Positions 51,753 through 60,592 of a DNA stretch of 64,000 nt are shown here, piece by piece (position 1 is the first letter of the stretch; each line of letters opens with the position of its first letter). The notes under the pieces were generated by a model. That model did not search any database. It was not told the origin of the DNA and saw only the letters and a program-made list of their open reading frames with translations. The stretch comes from CAZYJR01 sp964647905 (GTDB lineage Bacteria; Desulfobacterota; DSM-4660; Desulfatiglandales; HGW-15): positions 5,506 through 69,505 of the forward strand of contig CAZYJR010000019.1 in the NCBI GenBank assembly GCA_964647905.1. The letters run 5' to 3'. The position numbers and the translations under genes are program-made.

Positions 51753-51777
51753 CATCGGCTATTTTATGGGTTATAGG
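51749..51777 (+). promoter_or_regulatory. Sigma-70-type promoter for dsrC, overlapping the dsrN stop codon
   Basis: TTGACA (51749-51754), 17 bases, TATAGG (51772-51777). The TGA stop of dsrN (51750-51752) lies inside the -35 box. -35, spacing, -10 and the flanks match the dsrN promoter. It would let dsrC be made separately and more strongly than dsrN. Confidence 0.7.
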
Positions 51778-51841
51778 GCAGTATTTGTACGAATCTAAGT
51801 GGCTAAAATAAAAGGAATATAGGAAAAGGAGGTTATTTGTT

Positions 51842-52159
51842 ATGCCCACAGTCGAATTTGAAGGCCACACCTTTAACGTGGACGAAGACGGATTCATCGA
51901 CGATTTCAACAATTGGAACGAGGCGTGGGTCCAGTGGGTCAAGAAGCAGGAAGGTATTGAAGAGCTCACTGATGAGCACTGGAAGGTGATCAAAGTCCTT
52001 CAGGATTACTACAAAAAGAATGGAATCGCACCAATGGTAAGGATCCTATCCAAGGTGACCGGTTTCAAGCTGAAGAAGATCTACGAGCTCTTCCCGTCCG
52101 GCCCGGGTAAAGGCGCCTGTAAGATGGCCGGGCTACCGAAGCCCACTGGTTGTGTCTAG
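51842..52159 (+). CDS. dsrC: DsrC, sulfur-carrier protein of sulfite reduction
   Basis: The 105-residue protein has the DsrC/TusE fold and ends in GACKMAGLPKPTGCV. Both functional cysteines are present: Cys104, next to last, and Cys93, ten residues before it. Having both identifies true DsrC, which accepts sulfur from DsrAB as a trisulfide and hands it to the membrane complex DsrMKJOP; TusE keeps only the last cysteine. A strong AAGGAGG precedes the ATG. The gene has its own promoter and a strong terminator, suiting its known high abundance. dsrMKJOP is not in the window. Confidence 0.96.
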   Translation: MPTVEFEGHTFNVDEDGFIDDFNNWNEAWVQWVKKQEGIEELTDEHWKVIKVLQDYYKKNGIAPMVRILSKVTGFKLKKIYELFPSGPGKGACKMAGLPKPTGCV

Positions 52160-52211
52160 AAGCCTGGAAGAGAGCCGCCGGCACCACTGCGAAACACGAA
52201 GGCCCCTAGAA

Positions 52212-52249
52212 AGGCACGGCGCAGGAGGCAAAAAGCGCCGTGCCTTTTT
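52212..52249 (+). terminator. Intrinsic terminator of dsrC
   Basis: AGGCACGGCGC (52212-52222) and GCGCCGTGCCT (52235-52245) form a perfect 11-base-pair stem with a 12-base loop, followed by TTTT. It lies 52 bases behind the dsrC stop. Confidence 0.92.
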
Positions 52250-52282
52250 CGTTCTTGCGACCCGGAGGCAAGACCCGGCCTG

Positions 52283-53125
52283 CTAGACCTCGGTGGAAAG
52301 AGGGCCTGGAGAGGCCAGCGGACCGTATAGCTCCGGGCGGCGGCGGGGCAGGAAATACTTCATCCGATGGGAACGCACTTCCTGAAGGAATCCCAGGTCA
52401 AGGGAGGCCGACAGCAGGTTCTCCGCCTCCCCGCCGTAACTCGCCACCACCCGCCCGGCAGGGTCTATGATCACGGCGACTGAGGGAAAATGAAGCCCGT
52501 CTCCGGTGCGTCCGGCCTGGTTGCAGGCCGCGACATAGACCGCGTTGTCAAACGCGCGCGCGGCCAAATGCCTGAGCCAGCTCCGCAGCTTTTCCTGCGG
52601 GGTGCCGCGGGGTGAAGCATGGGGCATGAAGACCACCTCAGCTCCCTTGAGGGCCATTATGGTGGTGATCTCCGGAAAATGGCCCTCATAGCAGAGCTGG
52701 ATGCCGAAGCGCACTCCCATGCCCTCGAACACGGGAAGGGCCTCCCCGGCCCTGTACCCCGCCTCTTCGGCCGGAGATAGGTGGGTCTTTCGGTAACTCC
52801 CCTGCGGCCCTTCCGGACCCGCCGCCAAGTGAGTTATATACGGCCTGCCCCCGCCGCCTTCCTCCACGAATCCGGCAAGGACGGTGAGCCCTCTCCGCCG
52901 GGCGAGCTCGGTCACGAACGAGGCCGCCTGCCCGGTCTTCTCAGCCGAGGTTACGCGCTCCGGGCGGTCCAGCACATAGCCGCTCAGTGAGAGCTCCGGG
53001 AAGCATACGATCTGCGCCCCTTGCTCTGAGGCGCGCCTCGCCCACTCGTCCATGGATTCCATGTTCCGTTCCCAGCACCCGGGCCGAGCCTGCACGCAGG
53101 CCGCTGCTACCCTTATCTTTGCCAT
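52283..53125 (-). CDS. Carbon-nitrogen hydrolase (nitrilase superfamily)
   Basis: The 280-residue protein has the Glu-Lys-Cys catalytic triad of the nitrilase superfamily: Glu in CFPELSLSGY, Lys in YRKTHLSPAE, Cys in IQLCYEGHFPE. Members hydrolyse or condense amides and nitriles; the substrate here is not evident. The start MAKIRVAAACVQARPGCWER at 53125 suits the family; a start at 53143 adds six residues. It converges on dsrC and appears to be a single gene. Confidence 0.88.
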   Translation of the reverse strand: MAKIRVAAACVQARPGCWERNMESMDEWARRASEQGAQIVCFPELSLSGYVLDRPERVTSAEKTGQAASFVTELARRRGLTVLAGFVEEGGGGRPYITHLAAGPEGPQGSYRKTHLSPAEEAGYRAGEALPVFEGMGVRFGIQLCYEGHFPEITTIMALKGAEVVFMPHASPRGTPQEKLRSWLRHLAARAFDNAVYVAACNQAGRTGDGLHFPSVAVIIDPAGRVVASYGGEAENLLSASLDLGFLQEVRSHRMKYFLPRRRPELYGPLASPGPLSTEV

Positions 53126-53456
53126 ACCGACTCCTCCGGACACCCAACACCCCCGTTAGCCCTATAACCAAGGAGCCTAGGGCAAAACCCTCTCCAGGGC
53201 AAGCGCGCCTTACGGATTTTCGGCGGGCCCGAAGCGGCGAGCGTCTGAGACAGGACTCAAGGAAGGTTTTGCCAGGTCAAGTGTCAGGTCAGGCTGGCAG
53301 ACCCTACGGGGCAGTAGAAAAAAATACACGCATTACCCCATTTCGCTCAGAAATCGAATATTCTTACCATGGGCATACATTCTCTATCCACAGGCTTTAT
53401 TGGACATACGGCTCGTTATGGGCCACGTTCCGTGAACTCACCCGGGAGGCGAACAA
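53126..53456. other. Gene-free stretch before the propeller-repeat gene
   Basis: The 331 bases between two divergent genes shift from GC-rich (to about 53300) to AT-richer. A short open frame at 52987-53460 overlaps the nitrilase gene in antisense and has no family resemblance. AGGTCAAGTGTCAGGTCA near 53276 contains a short direct repeat. No clear promoter or RNA. Confidence 0.4.
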
Positions 53457-55427
53457 ATGAACCTGGTACATCTTTCTGAATCCAACTCAATCGTAAGACA
53501 CAGTATTGAGATCATGGCCTCGGCAGTGGTGGTGCTCTTGTCCCACTTGATGGCTTTTCAAGTAGCAGCCGCTGACTGGGAATGGCAGAATCCCCTCCCA
53601 CAAGGCAACGAACTCCTTTCTGTTTGGGGGACAGCCGAAAACAACACCTTTGCCTGTGGGGATGCAGGAACCATAATTCACTACGACGGTGGATCATGGA
53701 CAGTCATGGAATCAGGGACAACGGTCAGCCTGCGTGACGTGTGGGGCAGTTCAACTGAGGACGTCTTCGCTTGCGGGTATGACGGCACCATTCTTCACTA
53801 CGACGGTGAATCATGGTCGGCTATGGATTCAGGTACAACGATGACTCTCAATGGTATCTGGGGAAGTGCCGAGGATAACGTATTCGCAGTTGGATATCAC
53901 ATGAAGATTCTCCATTACGATGGGAATAGTTGGACTGAAATGGATTCAGGAATCCAGGACTTGCGAGGTATTTGGGGCAGATCAGGCAGCGATGTCTATG
54001 CAGTTGGGGATGGTGGTGTGATTCTTCACTATGACGGCAGTGAATGGAGCCATCATGACTCCCCATCAACAATGCACTTAAATGGTGTATGGGGGTGTGA
54101 AGACACTCCTGATGTGTATGTGGCAGGATCAAAAGGGACTATGTTACATTACAATGGTGACTCATGGTCTTCGATGTCGACCCCTGCGGAACAAGACTTA
54201 ATGGAAGTATTTGGTGACTCAAATAAGGAGGTTTTTGCTGTAGGAGATCACAGCTGGATAACAGATTCCAGTATAATTATACACTATGACGGCAACTCCT
54301 GGTCCAGGATGGAGGCGCCCAGCGGCGAACAGCTTAACGGTATTTGGGCAAACAATGGTTCATTTGCTGTTGCTGTGGGAGAAAGAGGGCAGATCTATCG
54401 ATATGATGGCTCATTTTGGTCTTCAATCCGGACTGGCGCTGTAAACGAACTTAGAGGTATCTGGGGGTGTGGAAAGTCAGAGTTGTTTGCTGTTGGCTGG
54501 AGCGGAACAATACTACATCATAACGGAACAAGTTGGTCGGAAATAAACTCTAACACTGACCAGCGATTATGGGATATATGGGGTACATCCTGTTCAGACG
54601 TTTACGCGGTTGGAGATAATGGTGTCATTCTCCATTATGATGGGCATTCTTGGGAAAGCATGGCTTCCAGCACCTCGGAGTATCTGAGAGACGTGTGGGG
54701 CAGTTCCAGGTCGAATATCTTTGCGGTTGGTTACAACGGTACAATTGTTCACTATGATGGCTCTTCTTGGTCCTCCATGGAATCCGGAACCGCTAAGGGG
54801 CTGCTAGGCATATGGGGAACTTCACCGTCCGATGTCTATGCGGTGGGATTGCAGGGAGTGATTCTCCATTACGACGGATCTACCTGGACCAGCATGAATT
54901 CCGGAACAGGAGAAGCTTTGAGAGGGGTGTGGGGGAAATCTCATGACAATGTTTTCGCAGTAGGTGCACATGGTGAAATCCTTCAATACGATGGAACTAC
55001 CTGGACCAGCATGGATTCTGGAATCAGTCAATCACTCTATGATGTATTCGGTTTTGGAGATGATGTTGTTGCAATAGGATATCTCGGAACAATTGCCTAT
55101 TACAAGGGCACTAGCTGGTCTCCAATGATATCAGGGACGGAAAATATTCTGGCCGGTGTATGGGGTACCGGTCATGATGGTGTGTATATATCAGGAGAAA
55201 ATGGAGCGATTCTGTATTATCAGCCCAATATGGTTATTGTTGGAGATATAAATGGTAACGACAGCATCGAACTCATAGATGTAATACTGGCACTTCAAAT
55301 AGTAAGCGGTGATACTATTCCTGATACATATATGATTGAAGCCGATGTCAACGACGATTCCAGCATAGGAACAGAAGAAGTAATATATATCTTGCAGGTG
55401 TTAGCAGAGCATAGAATAACTGAATAG
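53457..55427 (+). CDS. Exported protein with 14 propeller-type repeats and a dockerin-like end
   Basis: The 656-residue protein has a signal-type hydrophobic segment (about 17-38) and then 14 repeats of 37-45 residues. The pattern is L-x-x-[VI]-W-G, then VFAVGYDGTILHYDG, then SWSSMESGT. Fourteen repeats would suit two seven-bladed propellers. The last 60 residues contain two calcium-loop segments (DINGNDSIELIDVILALQI and DVNDDSSIGTEEVIYILQVL), as in type I dockerins. GGAGG precedes the ATG by seven bases. Base composition is clearly AT-richer than the neighbours, suggesting acquisition. A secreted adhesion or binding role is likely, but no ligand can be named. Confidence 0.82.
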   Translation: MNLVHLSESNSIVRHSIEIMASAVVVLLSHLMAFQVAAADWEWQNPLPQGNELLSVWGTAENNTFACGDAGTIIHYDGGSWTVMESGTTVSLRDVWGSSTEDVFACGYDGTILHYDGESWSAMDSGTTMTLNGIWGSAEDNVFAVGYHMKILHYDGNSWTEMDSGIQDLRGIWGRSGSDVYAVGDGGVILHYDGSEWSHHDSPSTMHLNGVWGCEDTPDVYVAGSKGTMLHYNGDSWSSMSTPAEQDLMEVFGDSNKEVFAVGDHSWITDSSIIIHYDGNSWSRMEAPSGEQLNGIWANNGSFAVAVGERGQIYRYDGSFWSSIRTGAVNELRGIWGCGKSELFAVGWSGTILHHNGTSWSEINSNTDQRLWDIWGTSCSDVYAVGDNGVILHYDGHSWESMASSTSEYLRDVWGSSRSNIFAVGYNGTIVHYDGSSWSSMESGTAKGLLGIWGTSPSDVYAVGLQGVILHYDGSTWTSMNSGTGEALRGVWGKSHDNVFAVGAHGEILQYDGTTWTSMDSGISQSLYDVFGFGDDVVAIGYLGTIAYYKGTSWSPMISGTENILAGVWGTGHDGVYISGENGAILYYQPNMVIVGDINGNDSIELIDVILALQIVSGDTIPDTYMIEADVNDDSSIGTEEVIYILQVLAEHRITE

Positions 55428-55750
55428 TTGCTGTTGAATCAATGCTGTACGGCTACTCAATCTTGCTTACGAATAACATCAAACTCACAGTCCATACTTC
55501 ATTCTCTCAACATAACTTTCTGTACATTCATCGGCGGCTACAAGCCGAAAATGGTTTACAAACTCATAGGCCAAAATCTTGGCGGCCTGCGCTCATATCC
55601 AAGAATTATTCCGTTCAAAACTGAACATTTCCTTTGGTGACTGGACACTTGAACAACGGGGCTTGTCAATTGAGTGAGTCACGGGTTAAGCTCCATCCGG
55701 TCTCGTGTCATGGTTCGGCGACCGAGACGATCGACTAGGGAGGCGGTCAC
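55428..55750. other. Gene-free AT-richer stretch behind the propeller-repeat gene
   Basis: The 323 bases keep the AT-rich composition of the preceding gene to about 55650 and then return to the GC-rich average. Short open frames (for example 55428-55640) have no ribosome binding site or family resemblance. GGCGGCTACAAGCCG near 55531 is a small hairpin. No promoter is clear. Confidence 0.4.
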
Positions 55751-56506
55751 TTGCCCGGAAAGGAATCCGGTTTTCTTCGCTGGTATGATCCTCTGCTCCT
55801 GCGGGTCGTGCCCCCGGCCGCGGCCCTGGCCATAAAGGGGCTGATGTCCTCCTGCAGGGTTGTCGCCGTCGAGGGCGCCGAGCGGGCCGAGTCCGCGGTC
55901 GGTCGGGCCGGCGGAGGGGCGGTCTACGTCACCTGGCACCAGCGGATGTCCTACCACTTTCACCACTTCGGGTCCAGGCACGTCACCATGATGATAAGCC
56001 GGAGCAGGGACGGGGAGTACGCCGCACGCACGGCCGCATGGCTGGGCTTCAGAGACGTCAGGGGCTCGTCAACGCGGGGCGGGTCCGAGGCCCTGAGGGA
56101 AATCATCAGCCGCATGCGGCGGGGTGAAATAGGAGGGATGCTGGCCGACGGTCCACGCGGACCCGCCCGGGTGGCCAAGATGGGATCCGTGATCATGGCG
56201 AGAGAGGCCGGAGTCCCTATGATACCGGTCCTCTGGGGTGCGGACAGGTGCTGCATGTTCAACTCCTGGGACCGCTACATGGTGCCCAAGCCTTTTGCGA
56301 GGGTGGTGATACTCTACGAGGAGCCCATATGGGTCCCGCGGCAGGCCGAGGGAGAGGAGCTCGAGAGACTGCGCAGGCTCCTGGAGACGGAGCTGAACAG
56401 GGGGAGCCGTTGGTGCGATCTCAGATTCGGACCGGAGCACCCATGGCGCAGGGTCAAGCGGACCGGGGATCCTGAAATAGGCCACTTGCCCTGCGATTCG
56501 GATTGA
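55751..56506 (+). CDS. DUF374 lysophospholipid acyltransferase-like protein
   Basis: The 251-residue protein has VYVTWHQRMSYHFHHF (acyltransferase His box region), SSTRGGSEALREIISRMRRG and LADGPRGPARVAKMGSVIMA, the diagnostic DUF374 motifs. Members lie near lipid A or phospholipid synthesis genes and resemble LPLAT acyltransferases. An N-terminal hydrophobic helix (about 16-34) anchors it to the membrane. The start is a TTG at 55751, preceded by GGGAGG. It stands alone upstream of nrdDG. Confidence 0.85.
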   Translation: MPGKESGFLRWYDPLLLRVVPPAAALAIKGLMSSCRVVAVEGAERAESAVGRAGGGAVYVTWHQRMSYHFHHFGSRHVTMMISRSRDGEYAARTAAWLGFRDVRGSSTRGGSEALREIISRMRRGEIGGMLADGPRGPARVAKMGSVIMAREAGVPMIPVLWGADRCCMFNSWDRYMVPKPFARVVILYEEPIWVPRQAEGEELERLRRLLETELNRGSRWCDLRFGPEHPWRRVKRTGDPEIGHLPCDSD

Positions 56507-56601
56507 GGCCCTGACAAAGCCCCGGCCTTTTCCAGAGACGCCCCCTGTGCTCCCGCGCCCAGCCGGGGCAAACCCCTTGTCGTAGCTGGAAAACCGAAAA
56601 A

Positions 56602-56648
56602 AATCTATATGTGGGATTTTCCCTCTTGACGAACACCACATATTGTGA
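56602..56648 (+). promoter_or_regulatory. Pair of NrdR-like boxes before nrdDG
   Basis: Two 16-base sites begin at 56602 (core CTATATGTGG) and 56633 (ACACCACATATTGTGA). The second matches the NrdR consensus acaCwAtATaTwGtgt at 13 of 16 positions; the first matches the core at 8 of 10. They start 31 bases apart, three helical turns, the spacing typical of NrdR operators. A TTGACG lies between them at 56626-56631. NrdR represses ribonucleotide reductase genes when dATP is high. Confidence 0.6.
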
Positions 56649-56786
56649 GAGTCTTCCTCCAAACCCCGTCGGCGTGTTCGCGCCCGGCGGATCCTTTGAG
56701 CCGGCCCTGGTGATCAGCGGGACACCCAATCCCTGGTCAGCGGCTGTTCACTTCAAGCGAATCAAGTTCAGGTAGAGGAGCCCCCC

Positions 56787-58961
56787 ATGTTCGAGCAAAT
56801 AAAGAAGAGGGACGGCAGGGTGGTGGAGTTCGACTCCACCAAGATCACCGCTGCGATCGGCAGTGCAGGCGAGGCCACCGGCGAATTCGACGAGCGGGAG
56901 GCCAGAAAGCTCACCCTCAGGGTCCTAACTCTGGCCCATGAGCTGCGCCTGGGCCCGGTGCCGGAGGTGGAGGAGATCCAGGACATAGTCGAGCGGGTGC
57001 TCCTGGACTCGCCCTATCACCGTTCGGCAAAGGCCTACATCCTCTACCGCGAGCAGCATGCTCAGATAAGGGCCATCGCCACGCGGGCCAGCGTGGACCT
57101 GGTGGAGAACTACATAAGGAAGCTGGACTGGAAGATCAATGAAAACAGCAATATGTGCTATTCGCTCCAGGGCCTGAACAACTACATCTCCGCAGATGTA
57201 ACGGCGGAGTACTGGCTCAACCGCATCTATCCCCCGGAAGTGCGGGAGGCGCACAAGGGCGGGGATTTCCATATCCACGACCTGAGCCTCCTTTCCATCT
57301 ACTGCGTGGGATGGGACCTCAAGGACCTGCTGATCCAGGGATTCCGCGGGGTTGAAGGAAAAGTGGAGAGCAAGCCGCCGAAGCACTTCCGCTCAGCCCT
57401 CGGGCAGTTGGTCAATTTCTTCTACACCCTTCAGGGTGAGGCTGCCGGAGCCCAAGCGGTGAGCAGCTTCGACACCCTCCTGGCCCCTTTCGTGCGCAAC
57501 GACGGGCTGGGCTACAAGGAAGTCAAGCAGTGCCTCCAGGAGTTCGTGTTCAACATCAATATCCCTACGCGGGTGGGTTTTCAGACCCCCTTCACAAACA
57601 TCACCCTGGACCTGACCCCGCCTTCCACCCTCAGGGACCACCCGGTGATCGTCGGGGGCCGTGTGCTGGACGAGCCCTACAGTGAATACCAGGCGGAAAT
57701 GGACATGATCAACCGGGCGTTTTCAGAGGTTATGATGGAAGGCGACGCCCGGGGAAGGGTGTTCACATTTCCCATCCCCACCTACAACATCACCAGGGAC
57801 TTCGACTGGGACAACGGGAACCTGGAACCCGTCTGGCGGATGACCGGGAAGTACGGGATCCCGTATTTCTCCAATTTCGTCAACTCGGACATGTCGCCGG
57901 AGGACGCGCGCTCCATGTGCTGCCGCCTGCGCCTGGACAACCGAGAGCTGCTCAAGCGCGGGGGCGGCTTGTTCGGGGCCAATCCGCTGACCGGCTCGAT
58001 CGGTGTTGTGACCATCAATCTGCCCCGCATAGGCTATCTCGCCCGGGACAAGGAGGACTTCTTCGACCGGCTGGGGCGCATGACTCGGCTTGCATGCGAC
58101 AGCCTGACCATCAAGCGCAAGGTCCTGGAGCAGTTCACTGACAAGAACCTATACCCTTATTCCAGGTTCTACCTGCGGGACGTAAAAGAGGGAACAGGGC
58201 TCTACTGGAAGAATCATTTCTCCACCATCGGCATCATAGGCATGAACGAGGCCTGCCTGAACTTCCTGGGGTCTGACATAGGGACCGAGCACGGCCGCGG
58301 ATTCGCCCTGCAGGTCATGGACTTTCTCCGGGAGACCCTGGCCCGGGCGCAGGAGGAGACAGGGGACATCTTCAACCTGGAAGCAACCCCGGGAGAGGGT
58401 ACGTCCTACAGGCTGGCCATGCTGGACAAGCAGCGCTTCCGTGACCTCCGGTGCGCGAACGACAGGGAGATACGCGAGGGGTCGTCGCCCTTCTACACCA
58501 ACTCCACCCAGTTGCCTGTGAATTACACCGACGACGTATTCGAGACCCTCCTGCTCCAGGACGAGCTGCAGTCCAAGTACACGGGCGGGACCGTGCTCCA
58601 CGTGTACCTCGGCGAGCAGGTCCAGGACATCGAGGCGATCAAGGGCTTCTTGAAAAAGATCGTATACGGGTTCAAGCTCCCCTACTTCACCCTCACACCC
58701 ACATTCAGCGTCTGCCCCTCTCACGGGTACCTGAACGGCGAGCAACACGCCTGCCCCACCTGCAGCCAGGAGACAGAGGTCTACTCCCGCGTGGTGGGCT
58801 ACCTCAGGCCGGTCAAGCAGTGGAACAAGGGCAAGCAGGCCGAGTTCTCCATGAGAAGGACCTTCAAACTGGAAGAGCCAGGGCGACACGCCGATCCGGC
58901 CGCCGGAGACGACTTCCTGCCGCACGCAGCCGTGGCCGCGAAAGCCGGACCATGGTCATAG
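56787..58961 (+). CDS. nrdD: Anaerobic (class III) ribonucleoside-triphosphate reductase
   Basis: The 724-residue glycyl-radical enzyme reduces NTPs to dNTPs without oxygen. It has an N-terminal ATP-cone (about 1-95, KKRDGRVVEFDSTKITAAIG) for allosteric control and the long barrel domain. The C-terminal zinc site has Cys643, Cys656 and Cys659 in SVCPSHG and HACPTC. The radical glycine is Gly671 in RVVGYLRP. A roughly 35-residue Ala/Pro-rich tail extends beyond the usual end. nrdG overlaps its last ten bases. The NrdR-like boxes lie upstream. Confidence 0.96.
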   Translation: MFEQIKKRDGRVVEFDSTKITAAIGSAGEATGEFDEREARKLTLRVLTLAHELRLGPVPEVEEIQDIVERVLLDSPYHRSAKAYILYREQHAQIRAIATRASVDLVENYIRKLDWKINENSNMCYSLQGLNNYISADVTAEYWLNRIYPPEVREAHKGGDFHIHDLSLLSIYCVGWDLKDLLIQGFRGVEGKVESKPPKHFRSALGQLVNFFYTLQGEAAGAQAVSSFDTLLAPFVRNDGLGYKEVKQCLQEFVFNINIPTRVGFQTPFTNITLDLTPPSTLRDHPVIVGGRVLDEPYSEYQAEMDMINRAFSEVMMEGDARGRVFTFPIPTYNITRDFDWDNGNLEPVWRMTGKYGIPYFSNFVNSDMSPEDARSMCCRLRLDNRELLKRGGGLFGANPLTGSIGVVTINLPRIGYLARDKEDFFDRLGRMTRLACDSLTIKRKVLEQFTDKNLYPYSRFYLRDVKEGTGLYWKNHFSTIGIIGMNEACLNFLGSDIGTEHGRGFALQVMDFLRETLARAQEETGDIFNLEATPGEGTSYRLAMLDKQRFRDLRCANDREIREGSSPFYTNSTQLPVNYTDDVFETLLLQDELQSKYTGGTVLHVYLGEQVQDIEAIKGFLKKIVYGFKLPYFTLTPTFSVCPSHGYLNGEQHACPTCSQETEVYSRVVGYLRPVKQWNKGKQAEFSMRRTFKLEEPGRHADPAAGDDFLPHAAVAAKAGPWS

Positions 58962-59650
58962 GAGGGATACAGAAGAGCTCCCTGATCGACTACCCGGGCA
59001 AGGTGAGTTGCGTGCTCTTCCTGTACGGTTGCAACTTCAGATGTCCCTACTGCCACAACCCGGAGCTCGTCAGGGATTCCGGCGCCTCGGGCGAAGGTGC
59101 CACGCCTGACGATGCCCTCGCGTTTCTCCGAAGCCGGAGGGACTTCCTGGATGGAGTTGTGATATCCGGAGGCGAGCCCACCCTGGCGGCCGACCTGCCC
59201 TCCCTTTGTGAAGACATCCGCAGCATGGGCTATTCAGTGAAGCTGGACACAAACGGCAGCAGGCCCGAGGCCATCAGGGCGCTACTCGAGGCCGGTCTGG
59301 TGGACTACGTGGCCATGGACATCAAGACCGCCCCCAATAAGTACGGCGAGACGCCGGGCCTCCGGTGCGCACCGGCCCAAATCCTGGAGAGCATCCGTCT
59401 GGTCATGACCTCGGCGCCGGACTACGAGTTCAGGACCACCTGCGTCCGCCCCCTGGTAAACGATGAGATGGTCCTCGAGACCGCCAGGCTCATAAGAGGC
59501 GCCCGCAGGTTCGCCCTTCAGGGCTTCCAAGGAGAGAAGATCCTGGATCCGGGCTTTTTCTGTGAGGCCGACCCCTCCCATGATCATGCCGCCATGGAGC
59601 GCCTGAGGGAGGCGGCCGCCCCATGGGTTGAGGAGTGCCTTATACGCTGA
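58952..59650 (+). CDS. nrdG: Anaerobic ribonucleotide reductase activating protein
   Basis: NrdG is the radical SAM activase that makes the glycyl radical on NrdD. The 232-residue protein has Cys27, Cys31 and Cys34 in YGCNFRCPYCHNPEL, and VISGGEPTLAADLPSLCEDI. The ATG at 58952 lies ten bases inside the end of nrdD in another frame, so the two are translationally coupled. The open frame further upstream is a shadow of nrdD. Confidence 0.95.
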   Translation: MVIGGIQKSSLIDYPGKVSCVLFLYGCNFRCPYCHNPELVRDSGASGEGATPDDALAFLRSRRDFLDGVVISGGEPTLAADLPSLCEDIRSMGYSVKLDTNGSRPEAIRALLEAGLVDYVAMDIKTAPNKYGETPGLRCAPAQILESIRLVMTSAPDYEFRTTCVRPLVNDEMVLETARLIRGARRFALQGFQGEKILDPGFFCEADPSHDHAAMERLREAAAPWVEECLIR

Positions 59651-59659
59651 CAAGAACTC

Positions 59660-60592
59660 CTACTCCGGGGTCCCCAGAATCTTCACCCGCCTGACTCCGA
59701 TCTCCCCGCTTTGATTAACCAACTCCAGCCACCGGTAATCGTCTCTGAACGCCCTGTCACTAAGATTCATGATCTCTTCCCCGTTCATGAGGACTTCCAC
59801 CTGCCCGTTGGCCGCCTGACGCCAAACGAGCTCGTTCCGTTCTCCGCTTCCGGGATCCGCTTTCAATCTCGAGCTGTTGACGAGCTCGCGCTGCCCCCTT
59901 CGGACGCGATACAGATCCATCAATCCCCCTTCGCCCGTGCGGAGCGCCAGCACGTACCCATAATCACCGGCTTGCTCCTGGAACAATGCGACTTCGAAAT
60001 GCCCCTCCACCCCGGGCTCATTGTGAACGCTGAAAGCCAGCTCCAGGGAGAACGCATTGGTGATCTCTCCTCTGAGTCGGATCCTTGCAGGGCCTTTTCC
60101 CGCTGCATCCTCTTCCGAGCGGGATCTGCCCTGCGCCGGCTCCTCCCGCTTGAGGGCTTGATCAAGCAGGGCCTCAAAGATGGCGCCGCCCACATCCTTC
60201 TTCGAATCCCTGGAGCGCTCCCCGGCGGGCTCTTCAGGCCTGGCGACCTTCCGAGGCTGCACCCTGGATCGCAATCCCAATGATGCGTCCACCCAGAACC
60301 TACCCGATACCACCGTCCACTCAGGGTCTGAACTGAAGTTCCCGTCCGAAAAGTCGTCAAAGAGAAGCTCCCTGCGCCAAGGCCGGTCAAACTTCGCCAC
60401 CAAGTCCTCGAGGGACTGCTGGAGCCACCGATCGGCGGCCCTTTGTTCCCTGGACTTCTCGGCCAAGGAGCGGAGCTCGTCGACCAACTCCTGAAGCTCG
60501 GGATTATCCTTCGCGCGGCAGTCCAAAGGGACGGCCGCCACAAAGACCGCCAGCATCATCAACACCGAAAAGCCGAATTTACCCCTCGCCAT
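59660..60592 (-). CDS. Exported protein of unknown function, probable jelly-roll domain
   Basis: The 310-residue protein has a signal peptide (about 1-27, FSVLMMLAVFVAAVPLDC), whose Cys could be a lipidation site, though no typical lipobox precedes it. A charged helix (about 31-80) is followed by a beta-rich region (LLFDDFSDGNFSSDPEWTVV, FSLELAFSVHNEPGVEGHFE, VEVLMNGEEIMNLSDRAF). This resembles the concanavalin-like folds of 3-keto-disaccharide hydrolase/DUF1080 domains. A Lys/Arg/Glu-rich insert (about 120-165) splits it. GGAGGAG precedes the ATG at 60592. It converges on nrdG with nine bases between. No enzyme activity can be assigned. Confidence 0.72.
   Translation of the reverse strand: MARGKFGFSVLMMLAVFVAAVPLDCRAKDNPELQELVDELRSLAEKSREQRAADRWLQQSLEDLVAKFDRPWRRELLFDDFSDGNFSSDPEWTVVSGRFWVDASLGLRSRVQPRKVARPEEPAGERSRDSKKDVGGAIFEALLDQALKREEPAQGRSRSEEDAAGKGPARIRLRGEITNAFSLELAFSVHNEPGVEGHFEVALFQEQAGDYGYVLALRTGEGGLMDLYRVRRGQRELVNSSRLKADPGSGERNELVWRQAANGQVEVLMNGEEIMNLSDRAFRDDYRWLELVNQSGEIGVRRVKILGTPE

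Noticed and set aside
52987..53460. 157-residue plus-strand gene antisense to the nitrilase start
   Set aside because: Arg/Pro/Ser-rich shadow translation, overlapping a well-supported gene, no ribosome binding site.
55428..55640. Small gene directly behind the propeller-repeat gene
   Set aside because: No ribosome binding site and no protein-like pattern; the frame is open only because the stretch is short.
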